NCBI GenBank assembly: GCA_947632305.1
Contig: CANROS010000004.1
Location: forward strand, 1 to 46,946
Direction of reading: 5' to 3'
Origin: an uncultured Paenalcaligenes sp.
GTDB lineage: Bacteria > Pseudomonadota > Gammaproteobacteria > Burkholderiales > Burkholderiaceae_B
Length of the DNA: 46,946 bases
This document shows, piece by piece, positions 36,775 through 44,719 of this stretch (the first letter of the stretch is position 1; each line of letters begins with the position of its first letter). Below the pieces are notes generated by a model, which saw only the letters and a program-made list of their open reading frames with translations, made no database searches and was not told the origin of the DNA. The position numbers were made by a program, and so were the translations under genes.

Positions 36775-37523
36775 ACAACTCTGACCAAACGCTGCAATTC
36801 TGTCGCAATGCGTTCATTGCCTAACTCAATCTCTGCACGCAAGTCCTCGGGAGCACAGCGCCCTTGGATTTTGCCCTCAGCCATTTTGTAAACCTCATCG
36901 GCCAGCACAATGGCGTCCTCAGGGTCGTGCGTAATAATAATGGACGGGATGCTTACACGTTGCTGCAACTGCAATAACTCTTGGCGCATGCGGACGCGTA
37001 AATCCATATCCAAAGCCGCCAACGGTTCGTCTAGCAACAACAAAGCAGGCCTAACGGCCAAAGCCCGCGCTAACGCCGTGCGTTGTTTCTGCCCCCCAGA
37101 AATCTCATGGGGGTAATTGTTTAAAATAGCTTGCAGCTCAAACGCCTCTATCCAGCGTTGTGCCTCGGGAGGGACCCACTTTTTAGAGGCATTCAATATG
37201 CCTCGCTTTAGACCAAAACTAATGTTTTGCGCCACGGTTAAATGAGGAAATAACCCATAGTCTTGTAACAGATAAGCCAAGCGTCGCTGTTGGGGGGGGA
37301 CATTAACCCCCGTTTTAGAACAGTATAAAACGGTATTGTGCACACGAATTAACCCTGCCTCTGGGCTAATTAAACCAGAAATGGCTTGTAGCGTTAACGT
37401 TTTACCTGAACCGGAGGGGCCTAAGATGGCTATGCGTTGCGCCTGCGTTTGCAGTTCTACATCTAAGACAAACTCACGATGTGCATTACGAAAAGAACGG
37501 TAAATACGTATAGAAACGGACAT
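36771..37523 (-). CDS. modC: Molybdate ABC transporter ATP-binding protein ModC
   Basis: ModC is the ATPase of the ModABC molybdate importer. It shows Walker A ILGPSGSGKTLTLQAISG, Q-loop YLLQDYGLFPHLTVAQNI, signature ISGGQKQRTALARALAV and Walker B LLLLDEPLAALDMDLR. The frame is open to 37589. ATG 37523 overlaps the modB stop as TGATG with GGAG upstream, so I chose it (250 residues). E. coli ModC has about 350 residues with a C-terminal Mop domain. Here that domain is absent and the protein ends right after the ATPase domain. Confidence 0.92.
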   Translation of the reverse strand: MSVSIRIYRSFRNAHREFVLDVELQTQAQRIAILGPSGSGKTLTLQAISGLISPEAGLIRVHNTVLYCSKTGVNVPPQQRRLAYLLQDYGLFPHLTVAQNISFGLKRGILNASKKWVPPEAQRWIEAFELQAILNNYPHEISGGQKQRTALARALAVRPALLLLDEPLAALDMDLRVRMRQELLQLQQRVSIPSIIITHDPEDAIVLADEVYKMAEGKIQGRCAPEDLRAEIELGNERIATELQRLVRVV

Positions 37524-38200
37524 CACTGCACTCCTCTGCGGGGTGGAGCAGGAGTTAATAACCCGGCCAAACACAACACCGCAACACACGTGAAAGAAAT
37601 CACCAACACCATGATCAAAGCCAGCTGATCATTGCCCACTTGTACCGCTTCGTAAATAGCAATCGACAACGTTTGAGTACGCCCAGGAATACTCCCGGCA
37701 ATCATCAAGGTAGCCCCAAACTCACCTAACGCACGTGCAAAAGCTAACAAAACCCCCGCCATAATACCGCGCAGGGCTAGGGGCAAACTAATCCTAAAAA
37801 ACACCTCAATTTGACTAAGCCCCAACGTCATCCCAGCATTTTCCAAACGATTGTCTACGCTTTCAAAAGCAGCTCTGGACGACTTCAAGACCAGAGGAAA
37901 GGCCACTATAGTGGCGGCCACTACAGCCCCTTGCCACGTAAACACTAACTCTATGCCCCACCCCGAAAGCCATTGCCCTAACCAGCCTCTACGTCCAAAC
38001 ACAACTAATAAATAATAACCAATCACGGTAGGAGGCAACACTAAGGGCAAAGTCAGGATCGAATCCAATACATTGCACCACGGCGAACGCCAACGCGATA
38101 AAAGGTAAGCTCCCCCTATGCCTAGCACGGCAGCAAACAAAGTAGCCCAACCTGCTACTTTTAAGGACAACCCCAACGGTATCCAAAGATCACTCATCAT
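37523..38200 (-). CDS. modB: Molybdate ABC transporter permease ModB
   Basis: ModB is the membrane subunit of ModABC. The 225 residues carry five to six helices. LPLVLPPTVIGYYLLVVFG is a ModB hallmark and LENAGMTLGLSQIEVFFRIS with RALGEFGATLMIAGSIPG gives the coupling loop. The stop overlaps the modC start by one base. It lies 34 bases after modA. Two ATGs stand in tandem at the start; the first is used here. Confidence 0.95.
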   Translation of the reverse strand: MMSDLWIPLGLSLKVAGWATLFAAVLGIGGAYLLSRWRSPWCNVLDSILTLPLVLPPTVIGYYLLVVFGRRGWLGQWLSGWGIELVFTWQGAVVAATIVAFPLVLKSSRAAFESVDNRLENAGMTLGLSQIEVFFRISLPLALRGIMAGVLLAFARALGEFGATLMIAGSIPGRTQTLSIAIYEAVQVGNDQLALIMVLVISFTCVAVLCLAGLLTPAPPRRGVQ

Positions 38201-38234
38201 TTTCTCTTGGGTGCTAAGCGGCTAGACATAGCGT

Positions 38235-39005
38235 TTAGGGACTAACAAACCCGTATTTGGCTAAGACGGCTTGACCTGATTCAGACAAAATATAATCCAC
38301 ATACGCCTGAGCCTTTGGATTAGCGCCTGCGCGCTGCACCACCGCAATGGGATAGCTCACGGGCTGCTTGGTAGCCAGCGGCTCAACCACCTGCACCTTA
38401 GCCGGCATAAGCAACGCATCGGTGGCAAACACAAACCCCGCATCGACCTCTCCTCTAGCCACATAATCAAGTACCTGCCGTACATTTTGCCCTAGGATCT
38501 GACGCGCCTCAACCGCCTCCCACTGCCCCATCGCCTCTAAAGCCGATTGAGTATAACGGCCCACGGGCACAGTACTGGGATTGCCATAAGCCACTCGAGA
38601 AATATCAGCGCGCCCTAGATCGGCCACACTTTGAATCGCGTTAGGGTTATCTATGGGAACAATCAGCACCACTTTATTTTGTACAAAATCCACCCGTGTG
38701 GGGGAGTCAATCACTCCGGCAGCTACGGCTTTATCCATGGCGCTTTGATCCGCTGAAGCAAAGACATCTATAGGCGCCCCATGCACAATTTGCTGTACCA
38801 ACACATCAGAAGCCGCAAAACTATTTAAAACGTACGTATCGGGCTGTTGCTTAGAAAAGTTATCTCCCAACTCTTTAAACGCATTGGTTAGGCTAGCTGC
38901 AGCAGACACCACTAACTCCCCCGCCATTACAGGAGTCGACTTCACTGCTACACTGAATACAACAAGGAAAAAAACAACGCGCCATGCCTGTTTAAAATAA
39001 CTCAT
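38235..39005 (-). CDS. modA: Molybdate-binding periplasmic protein ModA
   Basis: ModA captures molybdate or tungstate in the periplasm. A signal peptide ends near VMAGE. AASLTNAFKELGDNF, NSFAASDVLVQQIVHGAPID and VFASADQSAMDKA are the oxyanion-contacting parts, and GEVDAGFVFATDALL follows. The first ATG (39011) is only one base from AGGA. The second ATG at 39005 has proper spacing, so I prefer it (256 residues). First gene of modABC, with a Mo-box over its promoter. Confidence 0.96.
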   Translation of the reverse strand: MSYFKQAWRVVFFLVVFSVAVKSTPVMAGELVVSAAASLTNAFKELGDNFSKQQPDTYVLNSFAASDVLVQQIVHGAPIDVFASADQSAMDKAVAAGVIDSPTRVDFVQNKVVLIVPIDNPNAIQSVADLGRADISRVAYGNPSTVPVGRYTQSALEAMGQWEAVEARQILGQNVRQVLDYVARGEVDAGFVFATDALLMPAKVQVVEPLATKQPVSYPIAVVQRAGANPKAQAYVDYILSESGQAVLAKYGFVSP

Positions 39006-39045
39006 ACTCATTCCTGATGACTCTAACTCTCTATCTCTATTTAGA

Positions 39046-39073
39046 ACCGCAGTATACCACCCTATATAGGGAT
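39046..39073 (-). promoter_or_regulatory. ModE-binding Mo-box over the modA promoter
   Basis: The site reads ACCGCAGTATA, six bases, TATATAGGGAT, against the consensus ATCGNTATATA-N6-TATATANCGAT: about 7 of 10 in the left half and 9 of 10 in the right. It overlaps the -10 TATACT (minus strand, 39056-39051) and fills the space toward the -35, as expected for repression by molybdate-bound ModE. Confidence 0.8.
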
Positions 39074-39101
39074 AATATTAAATTCCTCACTATGTAAAAA
39101 C

Positions 39102-40010
39102 ATGATGAAACAGCCTGCTACCGCTCAAAGTTGGATTGATCTATTTGGTCAGCATTTAACTCAGCAGCAACTCTCTGCTCATACTGTAGCCGCTTATGGC
39201 CGTGACCTACAGCAGTTTGCTCTCTGGCTTAAACAACACGCCCCCGCCACGTGCCTTAGTCAAGTCCACACCGAACAAATTCAAAGCTGGCTAGCAGACC
39301 CAACCAGTAACCCATCCCCCAGCACTGTGAATCGACGTCTAGCCACATTAAAAAAATTCTACGAGTGGTTAATTCAGACTCAGCAGCTATCGGTTAATCC
39401 CGCCCACTGTTTACGCAGCGTTAAACTGCCCAGCTCCACCCCACCACCCATCAGTGAAACCGATATTGATGGACTGCTCTACGCCCCCGATGTCAACACC
39501 CCCTTAGGTTTGCGGGACAAAAGCATGCTAGAGCTACTGTATGCCACGGGGATTCGGGTCTCTGAATTAGTGGATTTGCACCTAGATCAGCTCGATCTAG
39601 AACAGCGTCTGCTCTTGGTTACTCACCCTAATCAAACCCAACAGCGCCTGATTCCTTTGGGCGACGATGCGTATTTCTGGCTCAATCGTTATTTAATCGA
39701 AGCTCGGCCGGTTATCTTGCGTGCTCGCTGCTCAGAAGCGCTTTTTATTAGCACCCATGGCAAAGCTTTAAGCCGCCAAGCCCTCTGGTTACTGATAAAA
39801 AAATACGCCCAACAAGCCCACATTAGCCAAACACTCTCCCCCCAATCACTACGGCATGCTTTTGCTACCCACCTCTTAAAAAACGGTGCTAACCTTAGCG
39901 TGGTGCAATTACTGTTAGGGCATAAAAACCCCAGTACCACACAAATTTATAGCCATATCACCCGCGAACGTTTAAAACAATTACATACCGAACACCACCC
40001 TCGGGCTTAA
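39102..40010 (+). CDS. xerD: Site-specific tyrosine recombinase XerD
   Basis: XerD, with XerC, resolves chromosome dimers at dif. A SAM-like N-terminal domain (FGQHLTQQQLSAHTVAAYGR) precedes the catalytic domain. This has LYATGIRVSELVDLHLDQL (first Arg), SLRHAFATHLLKNGANLSV (HxxR) and LLGHKNPSTTQIYSHI with Tyr283. The last residues QLHTEHHPRA match XerD rather than XerC. Length 302. It is followed 16 bases later by a ybaK-type gene, an arrangement I recall from relatives. It diverges from modA. ATG 39105 is an equally good start. Confidence 0.94.
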   Translation: MMKQPATAQSWIDLFGQHLTQQQLSAHTVAAYGRDLQQFALWLKQHAPATCLSQVHTEQIQSWLADPTSNPSPSTVNRRLATLKKFYEWLIQTQQLSVNPAHCLRSVKLPSSTPPPISETDIDGLLYAPDVNTPLGLRDKSMLELLYATGIRVSELVDLHLDQLDLEQRLLLVTHPNQTQQRLIPLGDDAYFWLNRYLIEARPVILRARCSEALFISTHGKALSRQALWLLIKKYAQQAHISQTLSPQSLRHAFATHLLKNGANLSVVQLLLGHKNPSTTQIYSHITRERLKQLHTEHHPRA

Positions 40011-40026
40011 ATCTTAACTACACACC

Positions 40027-40509
40027 ATGTCCAAAAAAACCAGTGAAACCCAAGCCACGTTATGGTTGAAAAAACAACGTATCCCTTTTACTGAGCATGT
40101 CTATGTCTACGAGGCCAGAGGCGGCGCTAACGATGCTGCCCACAAACTGGGTTTAAACCCCCACCTCACCATCAAGACCTTGGTAATGGAAGACGAGAAA
40201 AAACAGCCCCTCATTGTTTTAATGCATGGTGACCAAGAGGTTTCCACCAAAAATCTCGCTCGCCAAACAGGTGCCAAACACATTCAGCCCTGCGACCCAG
40301 CTACCGCTCAACGTCATTCCGGGTATTTGGTCGGAGGCACCTCACCCTTTGGGACCCGTAAAGTCCTCCCCGTCTGGGTGCAAAGCAGTATTTTAGAGTT
40401 AGAGCACATTTATATTAACGGCGGTAAACGCGGCATGCTATTAAAGCTAGACCCCAAAGTGCTTACCGAACCACTCGGAGCCAAGCCAGTAGAAGTGGCT
40501 TTGAGTTAG
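40027..40509 (+). CDS. ybaK: Aminoacyl-tRNA deacylase, YbaK/EbsC family
   Basis: This INS-type editing domain hydrolyses mischarged tRNA, mostly Cys-tRNA(Pro). The conserved lysine lies in HLTIKTLVMED (near 55), followed by VLMHGDQEVSTKNLARQTGA, HSGYLVGGTSPFGTRK (near 100, the GxxxPxG-like loop) and ELEHIYINGGKRG. Length 160 is typical of YbaK. It lies 16 bases after xerD, probably in the same transcript. No terminator is evident after it. Confidence 0.92.
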   Translation: MSKKTSETQATLWLKKQRIPFTEHVYVYEARGGANDAAHKLGLNPHLTIKTLVMEDEKKQPLIVLMHGDQEVSTKNLARQTGAKHIQPCDPATAQRHSGYLVGGTSPFGTRKVLPVWVQSSILELEHIYINGGKRGMLLKLDPKVLTEPLGAKPVEVALS

Positions 40510-40673
40510 CCGTTTATTAAGAAATATTAAGAATCATCCAACCCACACCGCCTAAATCTATCTCCTTGCAGGCTCCGGCTTTATCTACTAAAGGTTATGC
40601 TATATGATGGCTACAACGAATAATTAATAGTCATTAGTTAAGACTAAAATCAAATCACCTCATCTATTTTCTT

Positions 40674-41081
40674 ATGTTTCTGACTCACTTAGACTGTCTC
40701 AATTTAGCGCATTGGCTACACACCACCGTCTCTGAGGACGGTTTAAGTCCTGTCTGTTTTGCTATTGTAGACAGCTCCGGAGATCTCATTTGGTTTGAGC
40801 GCATGGACCAAGCCCCCGTCCAAGCCATTCCGCTCTCTATCTCTAAAGCCTATACCGCAGCACGATTGGGTTTAGCCACGACCGAGTTCCATAACCAGCT
40901 ACAACAAGAACAACTACAAGCCCAAGACTACATGGATGACCAGCTCACCGCCGTTCCAGGCGGTACTCCTTTATTTACTAAAGAAAATCGTCTCATTGGT
41001 GCGATAGGAATTAGTGGGCGCAACAGTCAAAACGATCAGGTCTTAGCAGATGCCGTCGCCATGTATCAACAAAGCCTTTAA
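40674..41081 (+). CDS. GlcG/HbpS-like (haem-degrading domain) protein
   Basis: The 135 residues show the family pattern: VCFAIVDSSGDLIWFERMD near 28-46, ISKAYTAARLGLAT near 56, a PGGTPLF loop near 99, and GAIGISGRNSQNDQVLADA at the end. Members occur as GlcG in glycolate operons, HbpS haem-binding proteins and stand-alone cofactors. The biochemical role is not settled. No signal peptide is present, so it is cytoplasmic. No ribosome binding site is seen before the ATG. The 164 bases before it hold no gene; a TAGTC/GACTA inverted repeat at 40628-40646 may be an operator. Confidence 0.8.
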   Translation: MFLTHLDCLNLAHWLHTTVSEDGLSPVCFAIVDSSGDLIWFERMDQAPVQAIPLSISKAYTAARLGLATTEFHNQLQQEQLQAQDYMDDQLTAVPGGTPLFTKENRLIGAIGISGRNSQNDQVLADAVAMYQQSL

Positions 41082-41136
41082 TTTTTAACGCGCGCTTAAT
41101 GTAATTGCCACCTGCTAAGCCTAAGGTAGCCAAAGA

Positions 41137-41165
41137 TTGCGAGATTAAAATACCGGTTCTAAAAT
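41137..41165 (+). promoter_or_regulatory. Promoter of the TetR-family gene
   Basis: TTGCGA (41137-41142) and TAAAAT (41160-41165) are spaced by 17 bases, a good sigma-70 promoter 68 bases before the regulator ATG. Confidence 0.6.
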
Positions 41166-41192
41166 GACTTGGATGACTAAGACCGAATAACC

Positions 41193-41215
41193 TTCTATAA
41201 GGCCTATTTATAGAA
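41193..41215. promoter_or_regulatory. Inverted repeat, likely TetR autoregulatory operator
   Basis: TTCTATAA (41193-41200), seven bases, TTATAGAA (41208-41215) is a perfect 8-bp inverted repeat 17 bases upstream of the regulator ATG and downstream of its promoter. Size and symmetry fit a TetR-family operator. Confidence 0.6.
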
Positions 41216-41232
41216 CTGTCTCACGGAAATCC

Positions 41233-41889
41233 ATGACTGCAATCACAAAAAAAAACCCGGCTCCTCGGCGGACTCAATCTGAACGTAGCCACAGCACGCA
41301 ACAAAAAATCATCCAGTCCGCGCTGCATTTACTTCAAACGGTAGGCTATCAAAAAACCAATTTGCAAGATATCGCTCGCGGAGCAAACGTGACGCTAGGG
41401 GCCGTTCAACATCAGTTTGGCAACCGCCAAGCGCTGATGGAACACGTCGTTGAAGCCGTGATGGCACCGCTGGCTACTCTAGGCAAGGGCTGGTCTATAG
41501 ATGCTCTGCAGTTACCGCTCTCACAACGTGCACACGAATTTGTGCACCAAGCATGGAAAAATGTCTACGGATCACCCAGTTATTTAGCGGCTTGGAGTCT
41601 GTTTTTTGGTAGCCAAAATACGGCCTTATTTGAAAAAATCAACCTGCACCGGTCTGTCCATGACCCGGTGTACTTTGCCCACTTTGTAGAAGTCTTTCCT
41701 GAGATCGCGGCGCGCCATGCTCAGCCTGAGCAGTTTGCCTATGTGATTTTCTCAGCCTTACGAGGCATAGCCGTCATGCGTATTTTTGAAATAGATGAGC
41801 CCCTCACTCAGACTCAGCTGGAAGTGATTACCCAGATGATCATTCAAGCAGGCCAAGACTCCATCCATAAAGAAAGCGCCACACAATAA
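41233..41889 (+). CDS. TetR/AcrR family transcriptional regulator
   Basis: The N-terminal 65 residues form a TetR helix-turn-helix: STQQKIIQSALHLLQTVGYQ, then KTNLQDIARGANVTLGAVQHQFGNRQALMEH (shown here only in part: DIARGANVTLGAVQHQFGN). The C-terminal ligand domain (about 150 residues) shows no motif I can tie to a ligand. Length 218. It is a single gene ending in a terminator shared with hppD. The neighbour GlcG-like gene is upstream on the same strand, so it may be a target as well. Confidence 0.88.
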   Translation: MTAITKKNPAPRRTQSERSHSTQQKIIQSALHLLQTVGYQKTNLQDIARGANVTLGAVQHQFGNRQALMEHVVEAVMAPLATLGKGWSIDALQLPLSQRAHEFVHQAWKNVYGSPSYLAAWSLFFGSQNTALFEKINLHRSVHDPVYFAHFVEVFPEIAARHAQPEQFAYVIFSALRGIAVMRIFEIDEPLTQTQLEVITQMIIQAGQDSIHKESATQ

Positions 41890-41908
41890 TTTGACTGTGT
41901 GGCGCTTT
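41873..41908. terminator. Bidirectional terminator between the TetR gene and hppD
   Basis: A 13-bp stem (41873-41885 with 41896-41908) has a 10-base loop holding the regulator's stop codon area. Short T-runs follow on both strands, so it serves both convergent genes. Confidence 0.85.
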
Positions 41909-41922
41909 TAAAGACGAGGTCT

Positions 41923-43008
41923 TTAGCTATCTGTTTCCGTGGCTAAGGTCCCGCGGCGGATCTGGTCACGCTCTAACGATTCAAACAAGGCTTTGAAATT
42001 ACCCTCGCCAAAACCATCGTCACCTTTACGCTGAATAAACTCAAAGAACACTGGGCCCAGCGCAGGCTCAGAAAAAATCTGCAGTAATAAACGAGGTTGT
42101 TGCCCTTCGGTACTGCCGTCTAATAATATGCCCCGTGATTGTAAATCAGGCACATGCTCGCCATGCCCCGGCAACCGCTCGGCCAACATCTCATAATACG
42201 TCTCGTTGGGCGCCGTCATTAATGGTACGCCCGCTGCGCGTAAGGCATCAATCGAAGCCAAGAGGTTATCGCTTAGTAAAGCAATATGCTGAATGCCTTC
42301 GCCATTAAAGGCCATCAAAAACTCTTCGATCTGCCCCCCGCCCTGTTTGGACTCTTCGTTCAGAGGAATACGGATTTTGCCATCAGGAGCCGTCATGGCT
42401 TTGGAAGTTAAACCGGTGTATTCGCCTTTGATATCAAAATAGCGAATTTCACGGAAATTAAATAGTCGCTCGTAGAAGTCAGCCCAAAAAGCCATACGAC
42501 CACGGTACACGTTATGAGTTAGATGATCGACAATTTTAAAACCGTGACCCACCGGATTGCGATCCACACCGGGCAAGAACTCAAAGTCAATGTCATAAAT
42601 GGACTCGCCCTCTTTGTAGCGATCAATTAAATAAAGCGGTGCGCCCCCAATGCCCTTAATCGCCGGCAAGCGTAACTCCATGGGACCAGTAGGAATCTCA
42701 ATGGGCTGCGCACCCAACTCTAAGGCTCGTTTATAAGCCTGTTGGGCATTTTTTACTCTAAAGGCTAAACCACAAGCAGAAGGCCCATGCTCGGCGACAA
42801 AATAAGACGCCAAACTTTTGGGTTCGCGGTTCACAATAAAATTAATATCCCCTTGACGATAGAGCGACACATCTTTAGAACGGTGACGAGCGACTTCGGT
42901 AAAGCCTAATTTTTCGAACAAAGGCTCGAGCACACCAGCCATAGGCGCAGCAAACTCCACAAACTCAAAACCGGCCAAACCCATCGGATTTTCAAAAAGA
43001 TCAGACAT
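41923..43008 (-). CDS. hppD: 4-hydroxyphenylpyruvate dioxygenase
   Basis: This Fe(II) enzyme converts 4-hydroxyphenylpyruvate to homogentisate in tyrosine breakdown. It has two vicinal-oxygen-chelate domains. The iron ligands are His in [11 protein letters not shown] (near 160), His in [13 protein letters not shown] (near 240) and Glu in [20 protein letters not shown] (near 320). Length 361. The frame opens at GTG 43011, but ATG 43008 has GGGAGG five bases upstream, so I chose it. Homogentisate dioxygenase (hmgA) and later genes are not in the window. A near-perfect 25-base palindrome lies 48 bases upstream. Confidence 0.97.
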   Translation of the reverse strand: MSDLFENPMGLAGFEFVEFAAPMAGVLEPLFEKLGFTEVARHRSKDVSLYRQGDINFIVNREPKSLASYFVAEHGPSACGLAFRVKNAQQAYKRALELGAQPIEIPTGPMELRLPAIKGIGGAPLYLIDRYKEGESIYDIDFEFLPGVDRNPVGHGFKIVDHLTHNVYRGRMAFWADFYERLFNFREIRYFDIKGEYTGLTSKAMTAPDGKIRIPLNEESKQGGGQIEEFLMAFNGEGIQHIALLSDNLLASIDALRAAGVPLMTAPNETYYEMLAERLPGHGEHVPDLQSRGILLDGSTEGQQPRLLLQIFSEPALGPVFFEFIQRKGDDGFGEGNFKALFESLERDQIRRGTLATETDS

Positions 43009-43056
43009 CACTGCCTCCCAAGGTGTAAAGAGATAATTGAAGATTACCTCTAATTT

Positions 43057-43081
43057 ACATTAATCATTTAATGCTTAATGT
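43057..43081. promoter_or_regulatory. 25-base palindrome upstream of hppD
   Basis: ACATTAA (43057-43063) and TTAATGT (43075-43081) flank CATT-T-AATG. Only one base pair (positions 8 and 18) and the centre break the symmetry. Its place between hppD and the MarR gene makes it a probable operator for hppD control. Confidence 0.6.
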
Positions 43082-43135
43082 TAGTGGTTTCCCTTAGAGG
43101 CTTAATCTAAAGACGGGATGCTCTACGCTGCAAAA

Positions 43136-43615
43136 CTAACGACTGCCTCGTCTGGCCTTATCTGTAATCAATGATGAGGCATTAAGTTGTTGCGCCCGCT
43201 GTGTAATTTTTTGAAGCATAGTAGTTAATAGCTCTAGCTCAGCAGCATCCAAGTCTTGGACTAGCAAATGGTTCAACTCTTCCACTAAGGGTTTCATTTG
43301 CTCAAACAGAGCGCGCCCCTTGGGCTCTAAATTGACCCACACCAAGCGGGCATTAGCGCTGCTTTTTATTTTAGAGAGCAAACCTTTTTCTACGAGTCGA
43401 GTCACAGCGCGGGACGTACGCACCAAATCCAATTGCACCTCTTGCGCCAAGTCTGACACATTCAAACGCTCAAAATGGCCCAAGGTAGCTAGAATCCGCC
43501 ACTCTCGACGGGTTATGTGAAAGCGCCCTTCACTCAAACGAACAAACATCGGATTTGCGGAAGACCACGCCAAATACAACTGAAACAAAGGCTGTGCTCG
43601 CAAAAAATCGCTCAT
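43136..43615 (-). CDS. MarR family transcriptional regulator
   Basis: This 159-residue winged-helix repressor shows LSEGRFHITRREWRILATLG, then LNVSDLAQEVQLDLVRTSRA, VTRLVEKGLLSKIKSSANAR and LVWVNLEPKGRALFEQM, the full MarR DNA-binding domain. It sits between hppD (same strand, 127 bases downstream) and a divergent Bug-sulfatase operon. Palindromes occur on both sides. It could control either or both. The closest known logic is MarR control of aromatic catabolism, but its ligand cannot be inferred. Confidence 0.9.
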   Translation of the reverse strand: MSDFLRAQPLFQLYLAWSSANPMFVRLSEGRFHITRREWRILATLGHFERLNVSDLAQEVQLDLVRTSRAVTRLVEKGLLSKIKSSANARLVWVNLEPKGRALFEQMKPLVEELNHLLVQDLDAAELELLTTMLQKITQRAQQLNASSLITDKARRGSR

Positions 43616-43659
43616 GGGAGCTCCTATATAAGACGGGGTTATCCCTTTATTCTATACAT

Positions 43660-43672
43660 TTGATTAGATCAA
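43660..43672. promoter_or_regulatory. Palindrome between the MarR gene and the Bug operon
   Basis: TTGAT-TAG-ATCAA is a perfect inverted repeat, extended loosely by atac/gtat on the flanks. It lies 45 bases upstream of the MarR ATG and 63 upstream of the Bug ATG, the usual place for a MarR operator shared by divergent genes. Confidence 0.6.
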
Positions 43673-43735
43673 GTATTTACTCTGTTGCTATGCTGCTCTA
43701 ACTCATAACACGCTATAAAAACCCGAGGAAAAACT

Positions 43736-44719
43736 ATGAAAAGTTGGGCCAAAAAGATCGCTTTGCCCTTGTTGGCCAGTGGCCTTTTATTGCAATCTAC
43801 CCTTACCTTAGCTGAAACGCCTGCATTCAGTAATCCTTTCTATATAACAGTAGGTTATGCACCTGGCGGGGCAACAGATCGTGCGGCCCGTTTTATCGCT
43901 GATCAGCTGCAAGAACGTCTCAAGGTCAACGTCCTTGTAGAAAATCGCAGTGGAGCCGGAGGCCGCATCGCCGCCCAATACCTTAAAAATCAAGGTGTCT
44001 CTAAAGACATATTAATCATGGCCAACCCCGCCACCATGGTCATTGCTCCTTTGGTTTTTAATCATTTAAGTTATGACCCAGATCTGGATTTCAAACCCGT
44101 TTCCGTCATTTCTGACTACACCTTTGGCGTTGCCGTAGCGGCAGATAGCCCCTTAAAAAACCTAGACGACTTAATCGAATGGGCCAAAACCAACCCCAAC
44201 GATTTTAATGTAGGTGTACCTGCGTCAGGCAGTCTGCCACATTTTTTTGCCCTTATGCTAGCTGAAAAAAGTGGAGTGGAAGCAGAAGTCATTGGCTACC
44301 GTGGTTCTGCTCCTGCGCTGAATGATCTCATTGGCGGCAACATCCCTGTCGCCATCGATACTATTGACGTCTTAAGCCCTCAACATAGAGGCGAACGTAT
44401 TCGTATTTTGGCCACCTCAGGCTCAGAACCAGACCCTAGCTTGGAAGGTGTGCCAACCTTAACCCAAAGTGGTTTAGACATCCAAGCTTCCGGCTGGAAT
44501 ACGCTGTATATTTCAGCCGAAGCCGATGATAAAAAAGTGGATTATCTAGCGGATCTACTTAAAGAGATCATGAGTCAACCTGAAATTCAGGCTCGATTTA
44601 AAAACAGCGATCTGCCTCCTGTGGCCGCTAACCGCGCAGAAAGCACCGCAACAGTGGAAGACTTCAAACAGCTTTGGACTCCCATCATCCAAGCCTCAGG
44701 CTATAAGGTAAACGACTAA
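43736..44719 (+). CDS. Bug/TctC family tripartite tricarboxylate binding protein
   Basis: This periplasmic receptor has a signal peptide (residues 1-27, ending TLAE) and the Bug fold. ITVGYAPGGATDRAARFIA and VLVENRSGAGGRIAAQYLKN are the two ligand-loop signatures, followed by VGVPASGSLPHFFALMLAEK and GYRGSAPALNDLIGGNIPVA. Length 327 is typical. GAGGA precedes the ATG. No TctA/TctB membrane genes are near, as is common for the expanded Bug families of Alcaligenaceae. Its stop overlaps the next start (TAATG), tying it to a sulfatase-like enzyme. The ligand may be that enzyme's substrate or product. Confidence 0.93.
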   Translation: MKSWAKKIALPLLASGLLLQSTLTLAETPAFSNPFYITVGYAPGGATDRAARFIADQLQERLKVNVLVENRSGAGGRIAAQYLKNQGVSKDILIMANPATMVIAPLVFNHLSYDPDLDFKPVSVISDYTFGVAVAADSPLKNLDDLIEWAKTNPNDFNVGVPASGSLPHFFALMLAEKSGVEAEVIGYRGSAPALNDLIGGNIPVAIDTIDVLSPQHRGERIRILATSGSEPDPSLEGVPTLTQSGLDIQASGWNTLYISAEADDKKVDYLADLLKEIMSQPEIQARFKNSDLPPVAANRAESTATVEDFKQLWTPIIQASGYKVND

